Shown one piece after another: positions 1 through 8,582 of a DNA stretch of 64,000 nucleotides (positions are counted from its first letter, which is position 1; each line of letters begins with the position of its first letter). The notes under the pieces are model-generated. The model was not told the origin of the DNA and searched no databases. It saw only the letters and a program-made list of their open reading frames with translations. Where the stretch lies: assembly GCA_044224495.1 (NCBI GenBank), contig JBGAKG010000036.1:20259-84258 (forward strand), read 5' to 3'. The DNA comes from JBGAKG01 sp044224495. GTDB lineage: Bacteria > Myxococcota_A > Polyangia > Polyangiales > Polyangiaceae. A program made the translations under genes and the position numbers.

Positions 1-196
1 GTCGACTCGGTCCCGCCGGCGCCTTCGGGGGCGCCGCGTGCTTCTTCCGCGCGACCGGCGGCAACGACGGCGCATCGAGCGCGGCGCGCGCCTCTTCCAG
101 ATCGGCGCCCTCGAGCCCACCCAGGACGTCGGGCGCCGGCTCCACCTTCTTCAAGCGGCGGTTCTGCGGCCGCGGCGGGCGCGGAGCACCGGTCAC
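1..196 (-). CDS. ftsQ: Truncated N-terminus, probable cell division protein FtsQ
   Basis: The gene runs off the left edge, so only about 65 residues are visible. It starts at a GTG that overlaps the murC stop (GTGA), as the other dcw genes here do. The visible part is Pro/Ala-rich and basic, with a QNRRLKK patch, and shows no fold. FtsQ/DivIB is a bitopic septum protein with such a cytoplasmic N-terminus and usually follows murC or murB in this cluster, so FtsQ is inferred from position and composition. MurB would begin directly with a folded FAD-binding domain, which is not seen. The transmembrane segment and POTRA domain would lie outside the window. Confidence 0.5.
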   Translation of the reverse strand, partial: MTGAPRPPRPQNRRLKKVEPAPDVLGGLEGADLEEARAALDAPSLPPVARKKHAAPPKAPAGPSR

Positions 197-1602
197 GGCT
201 TCACCTCGGCCGACAGCGTCGCAAGCAGGTCGCGCGCGCTCGCGTTGATGTCACCGGCCCCGAGCGCGATCACCAGATCGCCGGGCCGCACGATCGCGAG
301 GAGCTCGTCCTTGATCGCCTTCTTGTCCTTCACGTACTTCACGGAGTGGTGACCGTGGGCGTGGATCGCCTCGGCCAGCGACTCGCCGGTCGCGCCCGGG
401 ATCGGCGCCTCGCCCGCCGCGTACACCTCGGTCACGAGCAGAACGTCCGCCTTGTTGAACGCGCGCGTGAACTCGCCGAACAGCGACTGCGTGCGGGTGT
501 AACGGTGCGGTTGGAACGCGACCACCACGCGCCGATCGAAGCCGCGCTGGGCGGCGTCGAGGGTCGCCTCGACCTCGGCCGGGTGATGCCCGTAGTCGTC
601 GACGATCATGACGTCGCCCGACTTGCCCTCGCGCGTGATCGCGGGCTGTCCCAAAACGGTAAATCGGCGTTGGACGCCGTGGAAGGCCGCGATGGCGCTC
701 TTCGTCACGTCGAGCGGGACCTCGAGCTCGTCGGCCGCGGCGATGACGGCGAGCGCGTTCTGCACGTTGTGCTGGCCCGGCATCCGCACGACGAACTCGC
801 CCAGGAGCTGGTCGCGCCGGTACGCGGTGAAGTGCGTCTCCAGCCCCTCGAAGCGCAGGTTCTTGGCGCGGTAGTCCGCTTGCCGCGACATCCCGTACGT
901 CACGTGGCGGCGCTGGATCCGCGGCAGGATCTCCTGCACGTGCGGGTGGTCCACGCAGAGCACGCACAGCCCGTAGAACGGGACCTGGTTCGCGTGCTGG
1001 ACGAAGGCGTCCTTCACCTTCTCGTGCGTCCCGTAGTGATCCAAGTGCTCGGGGTCGATGTTCGTCACGACCGCGATCGTCGGGCTCAGGCGGAGGAACG
1101 AGCCGTCGCTCTCGTCGGCCTCGGCCACGAAGAGATCGCCCGCACCGAGCCGCGCGTTCGAGCCGAGCGCGTTCACCTTCCCGCCGACCACGACCGTCGG
1201 ATCGAGGCCCGCCTGGCGGAGCACGGTCGCCACCATCGACGTGGTGGTCGTCTTGCCGTGCGACCCCGCGATCGTCACGCAGTACTTCACGCGCATCAGC
1301 TCGGCGAGCATCTCGCCGCGCGAGATGATCGGGATCTCGAGCGCGCGGGCGCGTGCGATCTCGGGGTTCTGCATCGAGACCGCGCTCGAGTAGACGACGA
1401 CGTCCGCCCCCTGCACGTTCTCGGCGCGATGACCGACGTCGATCCGGACGCCCATCGTCTCGAGCCGCCGCGTGTTGTCGTTCGGCTTCAGGTCCGAGCC
1501 CGAAACGTCGAAGTCCATCGTCCGCAGGATCTCGGCGAGACCGCTCATCCCGATCCCGCCGATCCCGACGAAGTGGGCGTGCCGCACGCGTCCGCGAAAC
1601 AT
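193..1602 (-). CDS. murC: UDP-N-acetylmuramate--L-alanine ligase MurC
   Basis: The 469-residue cytoplasmic Mur ligase adds L-Ala to UDP-MurNAc with ATP. Visible are the N-terminal Rossmann glycine run (HFVGIGGIGMSG, residues 10-21), the ATP loop GSHGKT (113-118), the substrate and metal region (EADESDGSFL) and the C-terminal DDYGHHPAEV segment typical of MurC. Length is normal. The ATG overlaps the murG stop by one base (TGATG), which indicates translational coupling, and its own stop overlaps the next gene. The longer reading frame upstream is a shadow of murG. The identification is certain. Confidence 0.97.
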   Translation of the reverse strand: MFRGRVRHAHFVGIGGIGMSGLAEILRTMDFDVSGSDLKPNDNTRRLETMGVRIDVGHRAENVQGADVVVYSSAVSMQNPEIARARALEIPIISRGEMLAELMRVKYCVTIAGSHGKTTTTSMVATVLRQAGLDPTVVVGGKVNALGSNARLGAGDLFVAEADESDGSFLRLSPTIAVVTNIDPEHLDHYGTHEKVKDAFVQHANQVPFYGLCVLCVDHPHVQEILPRIQRRHVTYGMSRQADYRAKNLRFEGLETHFTAYRRDQLLGEFVVRMPGQHNVQNALAVIAAADELEVPLDVTKSAIAAFHGVQRRFTVLGQPAITREGKSGDVMIVDDYGHHPAEVEATLDAAQRGFDRRVVVAFQPHRYTRTQSLFGEFTRAFNKADVLLVTEVYAAGEAPIPGATGESLAEAIHAHGHHSVKYVKDKKAIKDELLAIVRPGDLVIALGAGDINASARDLLATLSAEVKP

Positions 1603-2765
1603 CAGTTGATCTCCAACCGCGAGGGGCCTTCGCCGTTCTTGCCGTTCCGTCCGTTTCGACCACTCGAGCCGCTCCGCGCGACCCGAAACGGAAGTCCCCC
1701 GAGCGCGAGCAGGTCGCCCGCTGCGTCCCAGGCGGCGTGCGGCTTCCCGATCGCACGCGCCGCGTCGGCCATGCGCTGGAGCGCCGCGTCGTCGCCGAGG
1801 AGCGCGCCGAGCTCGGCCGTCAGCCGCTCCACGCTCGCGTCCCCCTGCGGCAGCACGCGCGCCCCGCCGGCGCGCTCCATCGCGCGCGCGTTCTTGGTCT
1901 GGTGATCGTCGGCTGCGAACGGGAACGGTACGAACACCGCCGCGCGCCCGATCGCCGCGAGCTCGGCGACCGTCCCGGCGCCCGAGCGCGCGAGCACCAG
2001 GTCCGCGCTGCGGAGCGCCGCCGGCACGTCGTCGAGGAACGGACGAACGTCCACTGCGAGCCCACGCTCGGCGTAGGCAGCGCGGACCGCCGCATCGTTG
2101 CCGCGCCCGGTCTGGTGGACGATCTCCAGCCCCGGATGCGCCCTGGTCAACGCGACGGCGACCTCCGGCAAGCGCTCGTTGATCGCCTGCGCCCCCAACG
2201 AGCCGCCCATCACGAGGAGCCGCTTCTTCGTCCCAACTTGGTACGGGTGGGGCTCGAAGCCGGCGCGGAGGGGAACGCCGATCTCGCGTCGCACGCCCTC
2301 GCTGAACCGGGCAGCCACGTCCGGCCACGTCACGTACGCGCGCTTCGCGAACGGCGCCAGGAGCCGGTTCGTCAGCCCGAGCACGCCGTTCGGCTCGAAG
2401 ACCGCGATCGGGACGCGCGCGATCGCCGCCGCGAGCGCGACCGGACCCGCCGCATAGCCGCCCACGCTGAGCACGACGGCCGGGTCGATCCCGCGCACCA
2501 GTCGCAGCGCGCGGAAGGTCGCCTTCGCCGCCGTGAACGCCCCGCCGAGCGCGCGCTTCGCGCCCCCGCCCTTCATCGGCGAGACCTCGAGCAGCTCCAG
2601 CCGGTACCCGCGCGCCGGGACGACGTCCTTCTCGATCCCGCGGGCGGTGCCGCAGAAGATGACCTCGACGTCGGCCAACGCCACGAGCGCGTCGGCCACC
2701 GCGAGCCCCGGGAAGACGTGTCCGCCGGTTCCACCCCCCGCGATGATGATCCGAGGCCTGCTCAT
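1602..2765 (-). CDS. murG: UDP-GlcNAc: lipid I GlcNAc transferase MurG
   Basis: The 387-residue membrane-associated GT28 glycosyltransferase makes lipid II from lipid I. The N-terminal donor loop GGGTGGHVFPGLAVA starts at about residue 10, and the C-terminal UDP-GlcNAc region (ARSGAGTVAEL, then the HQTKNA stretch) is present. It is the first gene of a separated murG-murC block, because the preceding ftsW is about 3.1 kb away behind three unrelated genes. No clear Shine-Dalgarno precedes the ATG. A TTGACC element shared with the murD upstream region lies about 35 bases before it, so this block probably has its own promoter. Confidence 0.97.
   Translation of the reverse strand: MSRPRIIIAGGGTGGHVFPGLAVADALVALADVEVIFCGTARGIEKDVVPARGYRLELLEVSPMKGGGAKRALGGAFTAAKATFRALRLVRGIDPAVVLSVGGYAAGPVALAAAIARVPIAVFEPNGVLGLTNRLLAPFAKRAYVTWPDVAARFSEGVRREIGVPLRAGFEPHPYQVGTKKRLLVMGGSLGAQAINERLPEVAVALTRAHPGLEIVHQTGRGNDAAVRAAYAERGLAVDVRPFLDDVPAALRSADLVLARSGAGTVAELAAIGRAAVFVPFPFAADDHQTKNARAMERAGGARVLPQGDASVERLTAELGALLGDDAALQRMADAARAIGKPHAAWDAAGDLLALGGLPFRVARSGSSGRNGRNGKNGEGPSRLEIN
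2233..2244 (+). repeat. Dispersed motif CCARNTTGGTAC, copy 1
   Basis: Reads CCAACTTGGTAC, inside murG. The murG codons here are TAC CAA GTT, of which CAA and GTT are rare at 70% GC. Confidence 0.5.
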
Positions 2766-2796
2766 GCGCTTGCACCGTTCAAGCGTGCGGCGCCGG

Positions 2797-2816
2797 AAAG
2801 GTCAAGAATTCGGCTC
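2797..2816 (-). promoter_or_regulatory. Candidate promoter element before murG
   Basis: On the minus strand this reads AGCCGAWTTCTTGACSTTTC, where W is A and S is C. The same 20-mer, with two substitutions, lies before murD at 8552-8571. It contains a -35-like TTGACC; a weak -10 (TTGAAC) sits 17 bases further on, close to the ATG. It overlaps the end of the GNAT gene. A promoter is inferred from the shared sequence. Confidence 0.4.
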
Positions 2817-3311
2817 GCGCAGCGGCAGCTCATGCACGGAGAACGCCCGGCCGCCCACCGTGAAGTCCCGCCCCGGCACCGCCACGAAGCCCGCCCGCGC
2901 GTAGAGGCGGTGCGCGGCCCGCATGGTCGGCTGCGTCCACAGGATCATCCGCCGCGCCCCCTCCTGTCGTGCGCGCGCGATCGCCCCGGCGATCAGGGCC
3001 GCCCCCACGCCCTGCCCCCGGGCTTCGGCCGCGACCGCGAGCAGGTGCATCTCCGCTTCGCCCGGCGCCGCGAGCCGCCGCGCCGGCGACGTCCACGGCA
3101 CGACGACCACCATCCCCCCGACCACCGCCCCGCCCGCGTGCGGGAGCATCGCGAGGAGCACGTGCCCGCGCTGACGGACCGCGCGCTCGTCGAAGAGCGA
3201 CGCCGCGATCTCGGGCGCGGTGTACCCCTCGCCGACGTAGACGTCGTTCAGGAGCCGCGAGAGCGTGCCCGGCGGTGCGGGCGCGGTGGCGTCGTCCACG
3301 AGGATCGGCAT
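2802..3311 (-). CDS. GNAT-family N-acetyltransferase
   Basis: A 169-residue single-domain protein with the acetyl-CoA motif in the middle: the beta-4 stretch EMHLLAVAAEARGQGVGAALI holds the Q/R-x-x-G-x-G/A pyrophosphate loop (RGQGVG). A second conserved block near the C-terminus (WTQPTMRAAHRLYARAGF) has the Asn/Ala-x3-Tyr helix of GNATs. The acceptor cannot be told from sequence. The gene sits between ftsW and murG on the same strand but is probably not a cell-wall enzyme. The start is the ATG at 3311; no strong ribosome binding site was seen. Confidence 0.85.
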   Translation of the reverse strand: MPILVDDATAPAPPGTLSRLLNDVYVGEGYTAPEIAASLFDERAVRQRGHVLLAMLPHAGGAVVGGMVVVVPWTSPARRLAAPGEAEMHLLAVAAEARGQGVGAALIAGAIARARQEGARRMILWTQPTMRAAHRLYARAGFVAVPGRDFTVGGRAFSVHELPLREPNS

Positions 3312-3364
3312 CGCCCCAACCTGAGGCCTTCGCCGGGCGCGTGCCACGGACAATTTGTGATCGG

Positions 3365-4948
3365 TCAGGAGGCCGCGCGCCGGCGCGAGCGCCGCCCGCG
3401 CAGGAGCAAGAGCGCCACGACCGCACCCGCCACGCTCGGGCCATCCACGCCGCTGGCCGTGCAGCTGCAGCCGCCCGCCTCCGGCGCCAGCGTCGGATCG
3501 GTGCCGGCCTCCGCGAAGGTGACGTACACGTGTCCCGTCATCGTGCGCATCGCGCTCCCGGACCACACCTCGAAGCGGTAGCGATCCTCGCCGCTGGCCG
3601 GTGCGCGGACGGGGAGCGAGAACGACTCGTCTCCGCCCGCCAACGTGAGCTCCGCCCCGCGCTCGCCGTTCTTCACCCAGTAGCCGACGTTGCCGGCGCT
3701 CGCGCCCTTCACGACGGCACGCAGCGTGGTCCCCCGCGCCGCCACGCCATCGCCGATCATCGCGTCGGTCCCGGCCGGCAGCTTCGCGAAGAGCTCCACC
3801 ATCGGGTCCTTCGCGTCCTGGAGCTTCACGACCGTGCGCCCCTTCTTCAGCGCGTCGAGGATGCCCGCGACGCTGAGCGCGTCCGCAAACACCATCGTCG
3901 TGGGGCTGCCGATCGGGCTGTCCCGCGCGCCGGTCGCCTGGCCGGCGGAGTGATCGTCGCTCCCGCCGATCGCGGCCACGTGGTGCCCGGCCGCGCAGAG
4001 CGCATCCCACTTGGCCTGCGCGCTCGCGCTGAAGAGCAAGCCCGATTGGCGCCAGCCACCGGTGGCGATCTCCACGGAGTCGATCTTCGCGTCGGTCACG
4101 GGTTGCTTCCACGCGCAGCCGATGCAGAGATCGCCGAGGTCGAGCGTCGGGTGGTTGATCGAGAAGAGCGCGCCTTGCGCGTGGATCGCATCGACCGCGC
4201 CGTCGATGGTCACGCCGGGCTGCCCAATCTTGTGATCGACCCACTTCGTCGCGCCGATCGCGTTCGCGTGCCCGGCATACGTCGTGTACTCGATGCCCGG
4301 GACCAAGAGCACGCCTTGGGTGTTCGTACCCGCGAACAGGTCGAGCTGCGTCACCACGTTGTGATCGCTGATCTCGACGAAATCGAGCCCCGCGTTCTTC
4401 GCCGTCTGCACCATCTCGTCGAGCGTGGGCTTCGCGTCGCCGCTCTCGCGCGAGTGGGCGTGGAAGTCGCCCGCGTACCACGCTGGTCCCTTGCGGAGCG
4501 CGGCCACCGGCGCGTACGGGGTGCGGGTCTGCGGCGCGAGGGTCGGCACATCGCGGAACGTGATCGTGATGGCGTACGTGGCCGGCGTCTTCACGATCTT
4601 CGCCTTCCCGACGACCACCTTCCACTCGCCCGCCACGATCGGCCCCGGCACGTAGCTCCGCGACGCCGCCGTCGCGTTGACGACGACGTTCTCGGTGTTG
4701 CCGCCGCCCCACCCACGGTTGCCGGCCTGGTCGTAGAGGCCCCAGTCCAGGATGTTGTCGGGCGACTCGTCGTCGTGCGCGATCTCGATCTCGACCGTGT
4801 TGGCCGGGACCGTGAACGGGACGAAGAAGTGATCGAGTCCGTCGGTCGGGACTTGGCCCTTCAGCGTGACGGTCGAGTCGGCGCGGGCGCCGGTCGCGAA
4901 GAGGAGGACGGCAGGGACGATGACCGGGGCCAGGCGCGCGAGTCTCAC
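3365..4948 (-). CDS. Secreted PHP-domain metallohydrolase with MYXO-CTERM tail
   Basis: A 527-residue CehA/McbA-type PHP phosphoesterase-like protein. Residues 1-23 form a signal peptide (APVIVPAVLLFATGARA). A beta-rich domain follows (about 24-150), then the PHP fold with the metal ligands DFHAHS (about 161-166), EISDHN, a Glu in GIEYT, NHP and GGSDDH near 335. The last 36 residues have the tripartite sorting tail: a Gly/Cys motif (GGCSC), one hydrophobic segment and an Arg run (RGRRSRRR). Known MYXO-CTERM proteins are handled by a myxosortase and surface-displayed. The GTG at 4948 is chosen because GGAG lies 9 bases upstream; an in-frame start at 4984 has no such site. Confidence 0.85.
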   Translation of the reverse strand: MRLARLAPVIVPAVLLFATGARADSTVTLKGQVPTDGLDHFFVPFTVPANTVEIEIAHDDESPDNILDWGLYDQAGNRGWGGGNTENVVVNATAASRSYVPGPIVAGEWKVVVGKAKIVKTPATYAITITFRDVPTLAPQTRTPYAPVAALRKGPAWYAGDFHAHSRESGDAKPTLDEMVQTAKNAGLDFVEISDHNVVTQLDLFAGTNTQGVLLVPGIEYTTYAGHANAIGATKWVDHKIGQPGVTIDGAVDAIHAQGALFSINHPTLDLGDLCIGCAWKQPVTDAKIDSVEIATGGWRQSGLLFSASAQAKWDALCAAGHHVAAIGGSDDHSAGQATGARDSPIGSPTTMVFADALSVAGILDALKKGRTVVKLQDAKDPMVELFAKLPAGTDAMIGDGVAARGTTLRAVVKGASAGNVGYWVKNGERGAELTLAGGDESFSLPVRAPASGEDRYRFEVWSGSAMRTMTGHVYVTFAEAGTDPTLAPEAGGCSCTASGVDGPSVAGAVVALLLLRGRRSRRRAAS

Positions 4949-5054
4949 GGTCCCAGTCTCCGCCGAGCACCGCGCCCGCAGCAACCCCGAACCGACACGT
5001 ACCTACATCGCGCCCGTTGGATCCGCGGGACGCGATGTGATCACGAGCGATCCG

Positions 5055-5066
5055 GTACCAATCTGG
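5055..5066 (-). repeat. Dispersed motif CCARNTTGGTAC, copy 2
   Basis: The minus strand reads CCAGATTGGTAC. This is the only one of the five exact copies that lies between genes; it sits between the divergent PHP-hydrolase and lipoprotein starts. Confidence 0.5.
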
Positions 5067-5125
5067 GACCACTGCGATTCTCGCCGAAACGGCGCGTGGC
5101 ACGGTCTACGCAAAGACCGCTCGTC

Positions 5126-5893
5126 ATGAACAAGCTCTCCCCGAAGGTCCTCATCGTGACGGCGCTCGTCGCAGTACCGCTCTTCGCTGCGTGCTCGGTC
5201 TCGAGCGGCGCCGACGACGAGGAAGATCCGCAGGGCGCCGAGGAGGAGCTCGGCGGGAGCGGGCACTATTGTCCCGCGCCCTACACTGGAGGCCACTCGA
5301 GCTCGCCGAAGTACATGTACCCGGGCGCGCACGCAGCGATGCTCGCGGCGGGCGTCCCCGACGGCGCGCTCATCCAGACGTTCGGTGACGCACCGGCCTC
5401 GGTCGGGACGCACTGCCCCGAGCCCGGGACGAGCTACTCCGACGCCACCGACTTCGACCCGGGCCCCAACGCGTGCGCGCGCGTCCACGCGCTCCGCATG
5501 CACGGGTTCGCCGCCTTCTACCGAGTGCCGCCGTCGTTCGGCTACCACATCCACGCGGTCTACGCGGGCGCGCCGGTGATGAAGTCGTCGCTGAAGAGCC
5601 AGCTCAGCTCGTTCTACGCGAAGCGCAACGGCCTGGTCTCGAACGTGATCGAGACGCACTGCCCGATCACCAACGAGGAGATCGCCGCCGTGAAGGCGGT
5701 CGCGAACGGCGGCGGTGGCGGCAACGTCTCGGGTGGTGGCTGCGTTCCGGGCGGCACCTACTGCGGCGGCGACAAGGTCGGTGGGAAGGCGAACACGCTC
5801 TACCGCTGCAACTCGAACGACACCGCGAGCCCGCTCGCCGTGTGCGCCGATGGTTGCCGCGTGAACCCGGGCAGCGACGACAACTGCCGCTGA
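5126..5893 (+). CDS. Putative lipoprotein with Cys-rich C-terminus, unknown function
   Basis: A 255-residue protein of no family I recognise. Residues 1-22 form a signal peptide ending in a lipobox (LFAAC), so it should be lipid-anchored after export. An acidic linker (DDEEDPQGAEEE) follows, then a globular region with scattered Cys, Tyr and His (for example GYHIHAVY), a Gly-rich hinge (about 195-205) and a C-terminal segment with six Cys that could form disulfides. It is divergent from the PHP hydrolase and ends one base before the ftsW stop on the other strand. It lies within one of the two insertions in the dcw cluster. Confidence 0.8.
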   Translation: MNKLSPKVLIVTALVAVPLFAACSVSSGADDEEDPQGAEEELGGSGHYCPAPYTGGHSSSPKYMYPGAHAAMLAAGVPDGALIQTFGDAPASVGTHCPEPGTSYSDATDFDPGPNACARVHALRMHGFAAFYRVPPSFGYHIHAVYAGAPVMKSSLKSQLSSFYAKRNGLVSNVIETHCPITNEEIAAVKAVANGGGGGNVSGGGCVPGGTYCGGDKVGGKANTLYRCNSNDTASPLAVCADGCRVNPGSDDNCR

Positions 5894-5894
5894 G

Positions 5895-7184
5895 TCAGGC
5901 GACCGGTGCTTCTTCCGCGAGCGTCTCCGCCGCCGCCGGCTCCGGTGCGAGCTCGCCCTCGGGCACGCTCGTGCGCTTCACCTCGACCGGCGCCGGCGTG
6001 GGCGTGTCGCCCTCGATCGGCGTCGGCTCGGCCTGACGCGAGACGCTGAGCAGGATGCCTGCCGCCGCCGCGTTCACGAGGAGCGACGAGCCACCGAAGC
6101 TCACGAACGGGAGCGTGAGCCCCTTGGTCGGCAGGAGCGACAACGCGACCGACAGGTTCAAGAGCGCCTGCACGCCGAACATCGTCGAGATGCCGAACGC
6201 CAGGTACGAGCCGTAGTCGTCGGGCGCGCGCAGCGCCGTGCGGATGCCGCGCAGCACGAGGAGCATGAACCCGAAGGCGAGCGCGCAGACGCCGACGAAG
6301 CCGAGCTCCTCGCCGACGATCGCGGCGACGAAGTCGTTGTGGGCCTCGGGCAGGTACAGCGTCTGGAGTCCCTTGCCGAGACCGACGCCGGTGGGGCCGC
6401 CCGCGCCGAACGACATGACGGACTGGAACGGCTGGTACGCGAGGTCCTGCCGGTGCTGCTCCATGTTGAGCCACGCGAGGTAACGCTCGTAGCGGTACTC
6501 CTTGAAGCGGATGGCGGCGGCGCCGAACGCAGCGCCCAGGATCGATGCGCCGAGGATGTAGCCGACCTTCGCGCCAGCGACGAAGAGCATCGTGAACGTG
6601 AGCAGGAGGAGCACGATCGCGCTCCCGAAGTCCGGCTGCTTCATGCAGAGGACCATGAAGAGACCCGCCATGAGCAGGTGCGGGAGGAACCCGACCGTGA
6701 AGCTCTTCACCCGCTCGGCCTTCTTGGAGAGCGAATAGGCGAGCCAGAGGACGATCGCGAGCTTGGCCATCTCGGCCGGCTGGATGTGAATCGGGCCGAT
6801 CGCGATCCAGCGCGTGGCACCACCGCCCGAGTGACCGAAGCCGACGACGCACGCCGTGAGCAGCCCGCCGACGGCGACGAGCGACGGGTACGTGAGCTTG
6901 TAGAGGCGATGGTAGTCGATGCGCGAGAGCCCGAAGAGAACCGCGAGCGACACCACGGCGTAGATCGCCTGGCGCTTGAGGAAGAACTGCGGGTCGTGGT
7001 TCTGCACCGTCGCCTGCATCGTCGACGCGCTGTAGACCATCACCACGCCGAAGCCGATCAGCGCGACGACGACGGCGGCCATCACGTGGTCCATCGGGCC
7101 CTTCGCGCGGACGGCATCGGCCTTGGCGTCGAGCGGCGCAGCGCCGAGCTCCTGCATGCGACGAACGTTCTGCGGGAGATGCAT
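5895..7184 (-). CDS. ftsW: Peptidoglycan glycosyltransferase FtsW (SEDS family)
   Basis: A 429-residue polytopic membrane protein that polymerises septal glycan strands with its partner PBP FtsI. After a 30-residue cytoplasmic N-terminus come about ten hydrophobic segments. SEDS hallmarks are seen: VMVYSAS in the first segments, KLAIVLWLAY, the GGPTGVGLGKG loop, the NDFVAAIVGEELGF motif containing the conserved Glu, and PFVSFGGSSLLVN near the C-terminus. The tail (about 45 residues) is Pro/Glu-rich and probably disordered. The start abuts the murD stop (TAGATG). Confidence 0.97.
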   Translation of the reverse strand: MHLPQNVRRMQELGAAPLDAKADAVRAKGPMDHVMAAVVVALIGFGVVMVYSASTMQATVQNHDPQFFLKRQAIYAVVSLAVLFGLSRIDYHRLYKLTYPSLVAVGGLLTACVVGFGHSGGGATRWIAIGPIHIQPAEMAKLAIVLWLAYSLSKKAERVKSFTVGFLPHLLMAGLFMVLCMKQPDFGSAIVLLLLTFTMLFVAGAKVGYILGASILGAAFGAAAIRFKEYRYERYLAWLNMEQHRQDLAYQPFQSVMSFGAGGPTGVGLGKGLQTLYLPEAHNDFVAAIVGEELGFVGVCALAFGFMLLVLRGIRTALRAPDDYGSYLAFGISTMFGVQALLNLSVALSLLPTKGLTLPFVSFGGSSLLVNAAAAGILLSVSRQAEPTPIEGDTPTPAPVEVKRTSVPEGELAPEPAAAETLAEEAPVA

Positions 7185-8525
7185 CTACGGGCCTCCGAGC
7201 GAGTTCACGGCGCGCACGAACTCGTCGCCGCGGTGCTTGTAGTCGCGGAACATGTCGAAGCTGGAGCACGCGGGTGACAGCAGCACCGCGTCGCCCGCTT
7301 GCGCCAAGCGCTGCGCGGCGCGGACCGCGTCGTCCATCGTCGCCGCCCGCTCGACGGGAACGACGCCCGCGAGCGCGCGTTCGATGAGCGGCGCCGCTTC
7401 CCCGATGAGCACGGCAGCGCGGCCCTTGGTGCGGAGCGCCTCCGCGATCGGCGCGTAGCTGCCGCCCTTGTCCTTGCCGCCCGCGATGAGGACGACCTTG
7501 GGCTCCACCGTCCCCGCGAGCGCCGTCACGACGGCGCCCACGTTCGTCCCCTTCGAGTCGTCGTAGTAGCGCACACCGCCGAGCTCCGCGACGAGCGCCA
7601 TCCGATGGCCGAGCCCGCGGAACGAGCGCAGCACGGCGCGGCGGTGGGCTTCGCTCGGTCCGAACGGCGCGAGCATCGCGAGGGCCGCGGCCACGTTGAG
7701 CGCGTTGTGCCCGCCTTGGAGCGCGATCTCCGCGCGCGGGAAGCGATGCCCGGTGACGCGATCGACGACCGCATCGCGCTCGACCACCACGTCCGCCTTC
7801 GGATCGGTCCCGAACGTCAGGAGCTTCGCCTTCCCGCGACGCGCCTCACGCAGACAGATCTCGTCCCCGAAAGGTACGACCGCGACGTCGCTCGCGTCCT
7901 GCCGCACGAAGCAGTTGCCCTTCGCCGCGGCGTACGCGGCGAAGCTCGGGTAGCGGTCCAGGTGGTCCTCGGTGACGTTGAGGAGCGACGCGCTCTTCGG
8001 CTTGAACGTGTCGACGCGCTCCATCTGGAAGCTGGAGACTTCGAGCACGACGACGTCGAAGCGCTCTTCGTCGTGGTTCGCGAGCGGTTCGCCCAGGTTG
8101 CCGCCGGCGAACACCTTGGCGGCGCCCTCGGCGAGGAGCTCCGCGACGAGCGTCGTGGTCGTGCTCTTGCCGTTCGTCCCGCCGATCGCCGCCACCGGAG
8201 CCGGGTGCTTCAGGAGCCGCACCGCGAGCTCGACCTCGCCGACGATCGGGATGCCCTTCGCCTCGGCCGCCGCGAGCCCCGCGAACGCCGGCACGCCGGG
8301 CGACACGACGACGACGTCGAACGCGCTCGGATCGGCGGCCTCGTTGCTGCCGAGCGCCAGGGTGATCCCCTGCCCTTCGAGCGCGCGCACGTCGGCGCCG
8401 ACGCTGGCGGCAGGCTTCGCGTCGAGGCCGGTCACCTTCGCGCCGCGCCGGGCGCAGAGCCGCGCCGCGGCGATGCCGCTGTGGCCGAGCCCGACGACGA
8501 GGACACGACGCCCTACGAGGTCCAT
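7185..8525 (-). CDS. murD: UDP-N-acetylmuramoyl-L-alanine--D-glutamate ligase MurD
   Basis: A 446-residue Mur ligase that adds D-Glu. It has the N-terminal nucleotide-binding fold (VLVVGLGHSGIA, residues 8-19), the ATP loop GTNGKS (116-121), ENVTEDHLDRYPS-type residues of the central domain and the C-terminal SPACSSFDMFRDYKHRG motif. It is now the first gene of a murD-ftsW block, separated from mraY by about 6.1 kb of unrelated genes. AAGGGG just before the ATG can act as ribosome binding site. Confidence 0.97.
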   Translation of the reverse strand: MDLVGRRVLVVGLGHSGIAAARLCARRGAKVTGLDAKPAASVGADVRALEGQGITLALGSNEAADPSAFDVVVVSPGVPAFAGLAAAEAKGIPIVGEVELAVRLLKHPAPVAAIGGTNGKSTTTTLVAELLAEGAAKVFAGGNLGEPLANHDEERFDVVVLEVSSFQMERVDTFKPKSASLLNVTEDHLDRYPSFAAYAAAKGNCFVRQDASDVAVVPFGDEICLREARRGKAKLLTFGTDPKADVVVERDAVVDRVTGHRFPRAEIALQGGHNALNVAAALAMLAPFGPSEAHRRAVLRSFRGLGHRMALVAELGGVRYYDDSKGTNVGAVVTALAGTVEPKVVLIAGGKDKGGSYAPIAEALRTKGRAAVLIGEAAPLIERALAGVVPVERAATMDDAVRAAQRLAQAGDAVLLSPACSSFDMFRDYKHRGDEFVRAVNSLGGP

Positions 8526-8551
8526 GCTCCCCTTTGAGCCCGCGGCTCGAG

Positions 8552-8571
8552 AAACGTCAAGAAATCGGCTG
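8552..8571 (-). promoter_or_regulatory. Candidate promoter element before murD
   Basis: The minus strand reads AGCCGATTTCTTGACGTTTC, matching the element before murG at 18 of 20 positions. It contains a -35-like TTGACG. A weak -10 (TCAAAG) lies 17 bases downstream, almost at the ribosome binding site, so the exact start point is unclear. Confidence 0.4.
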
Positions 8572-8582
8572 GATTCGCCGGC

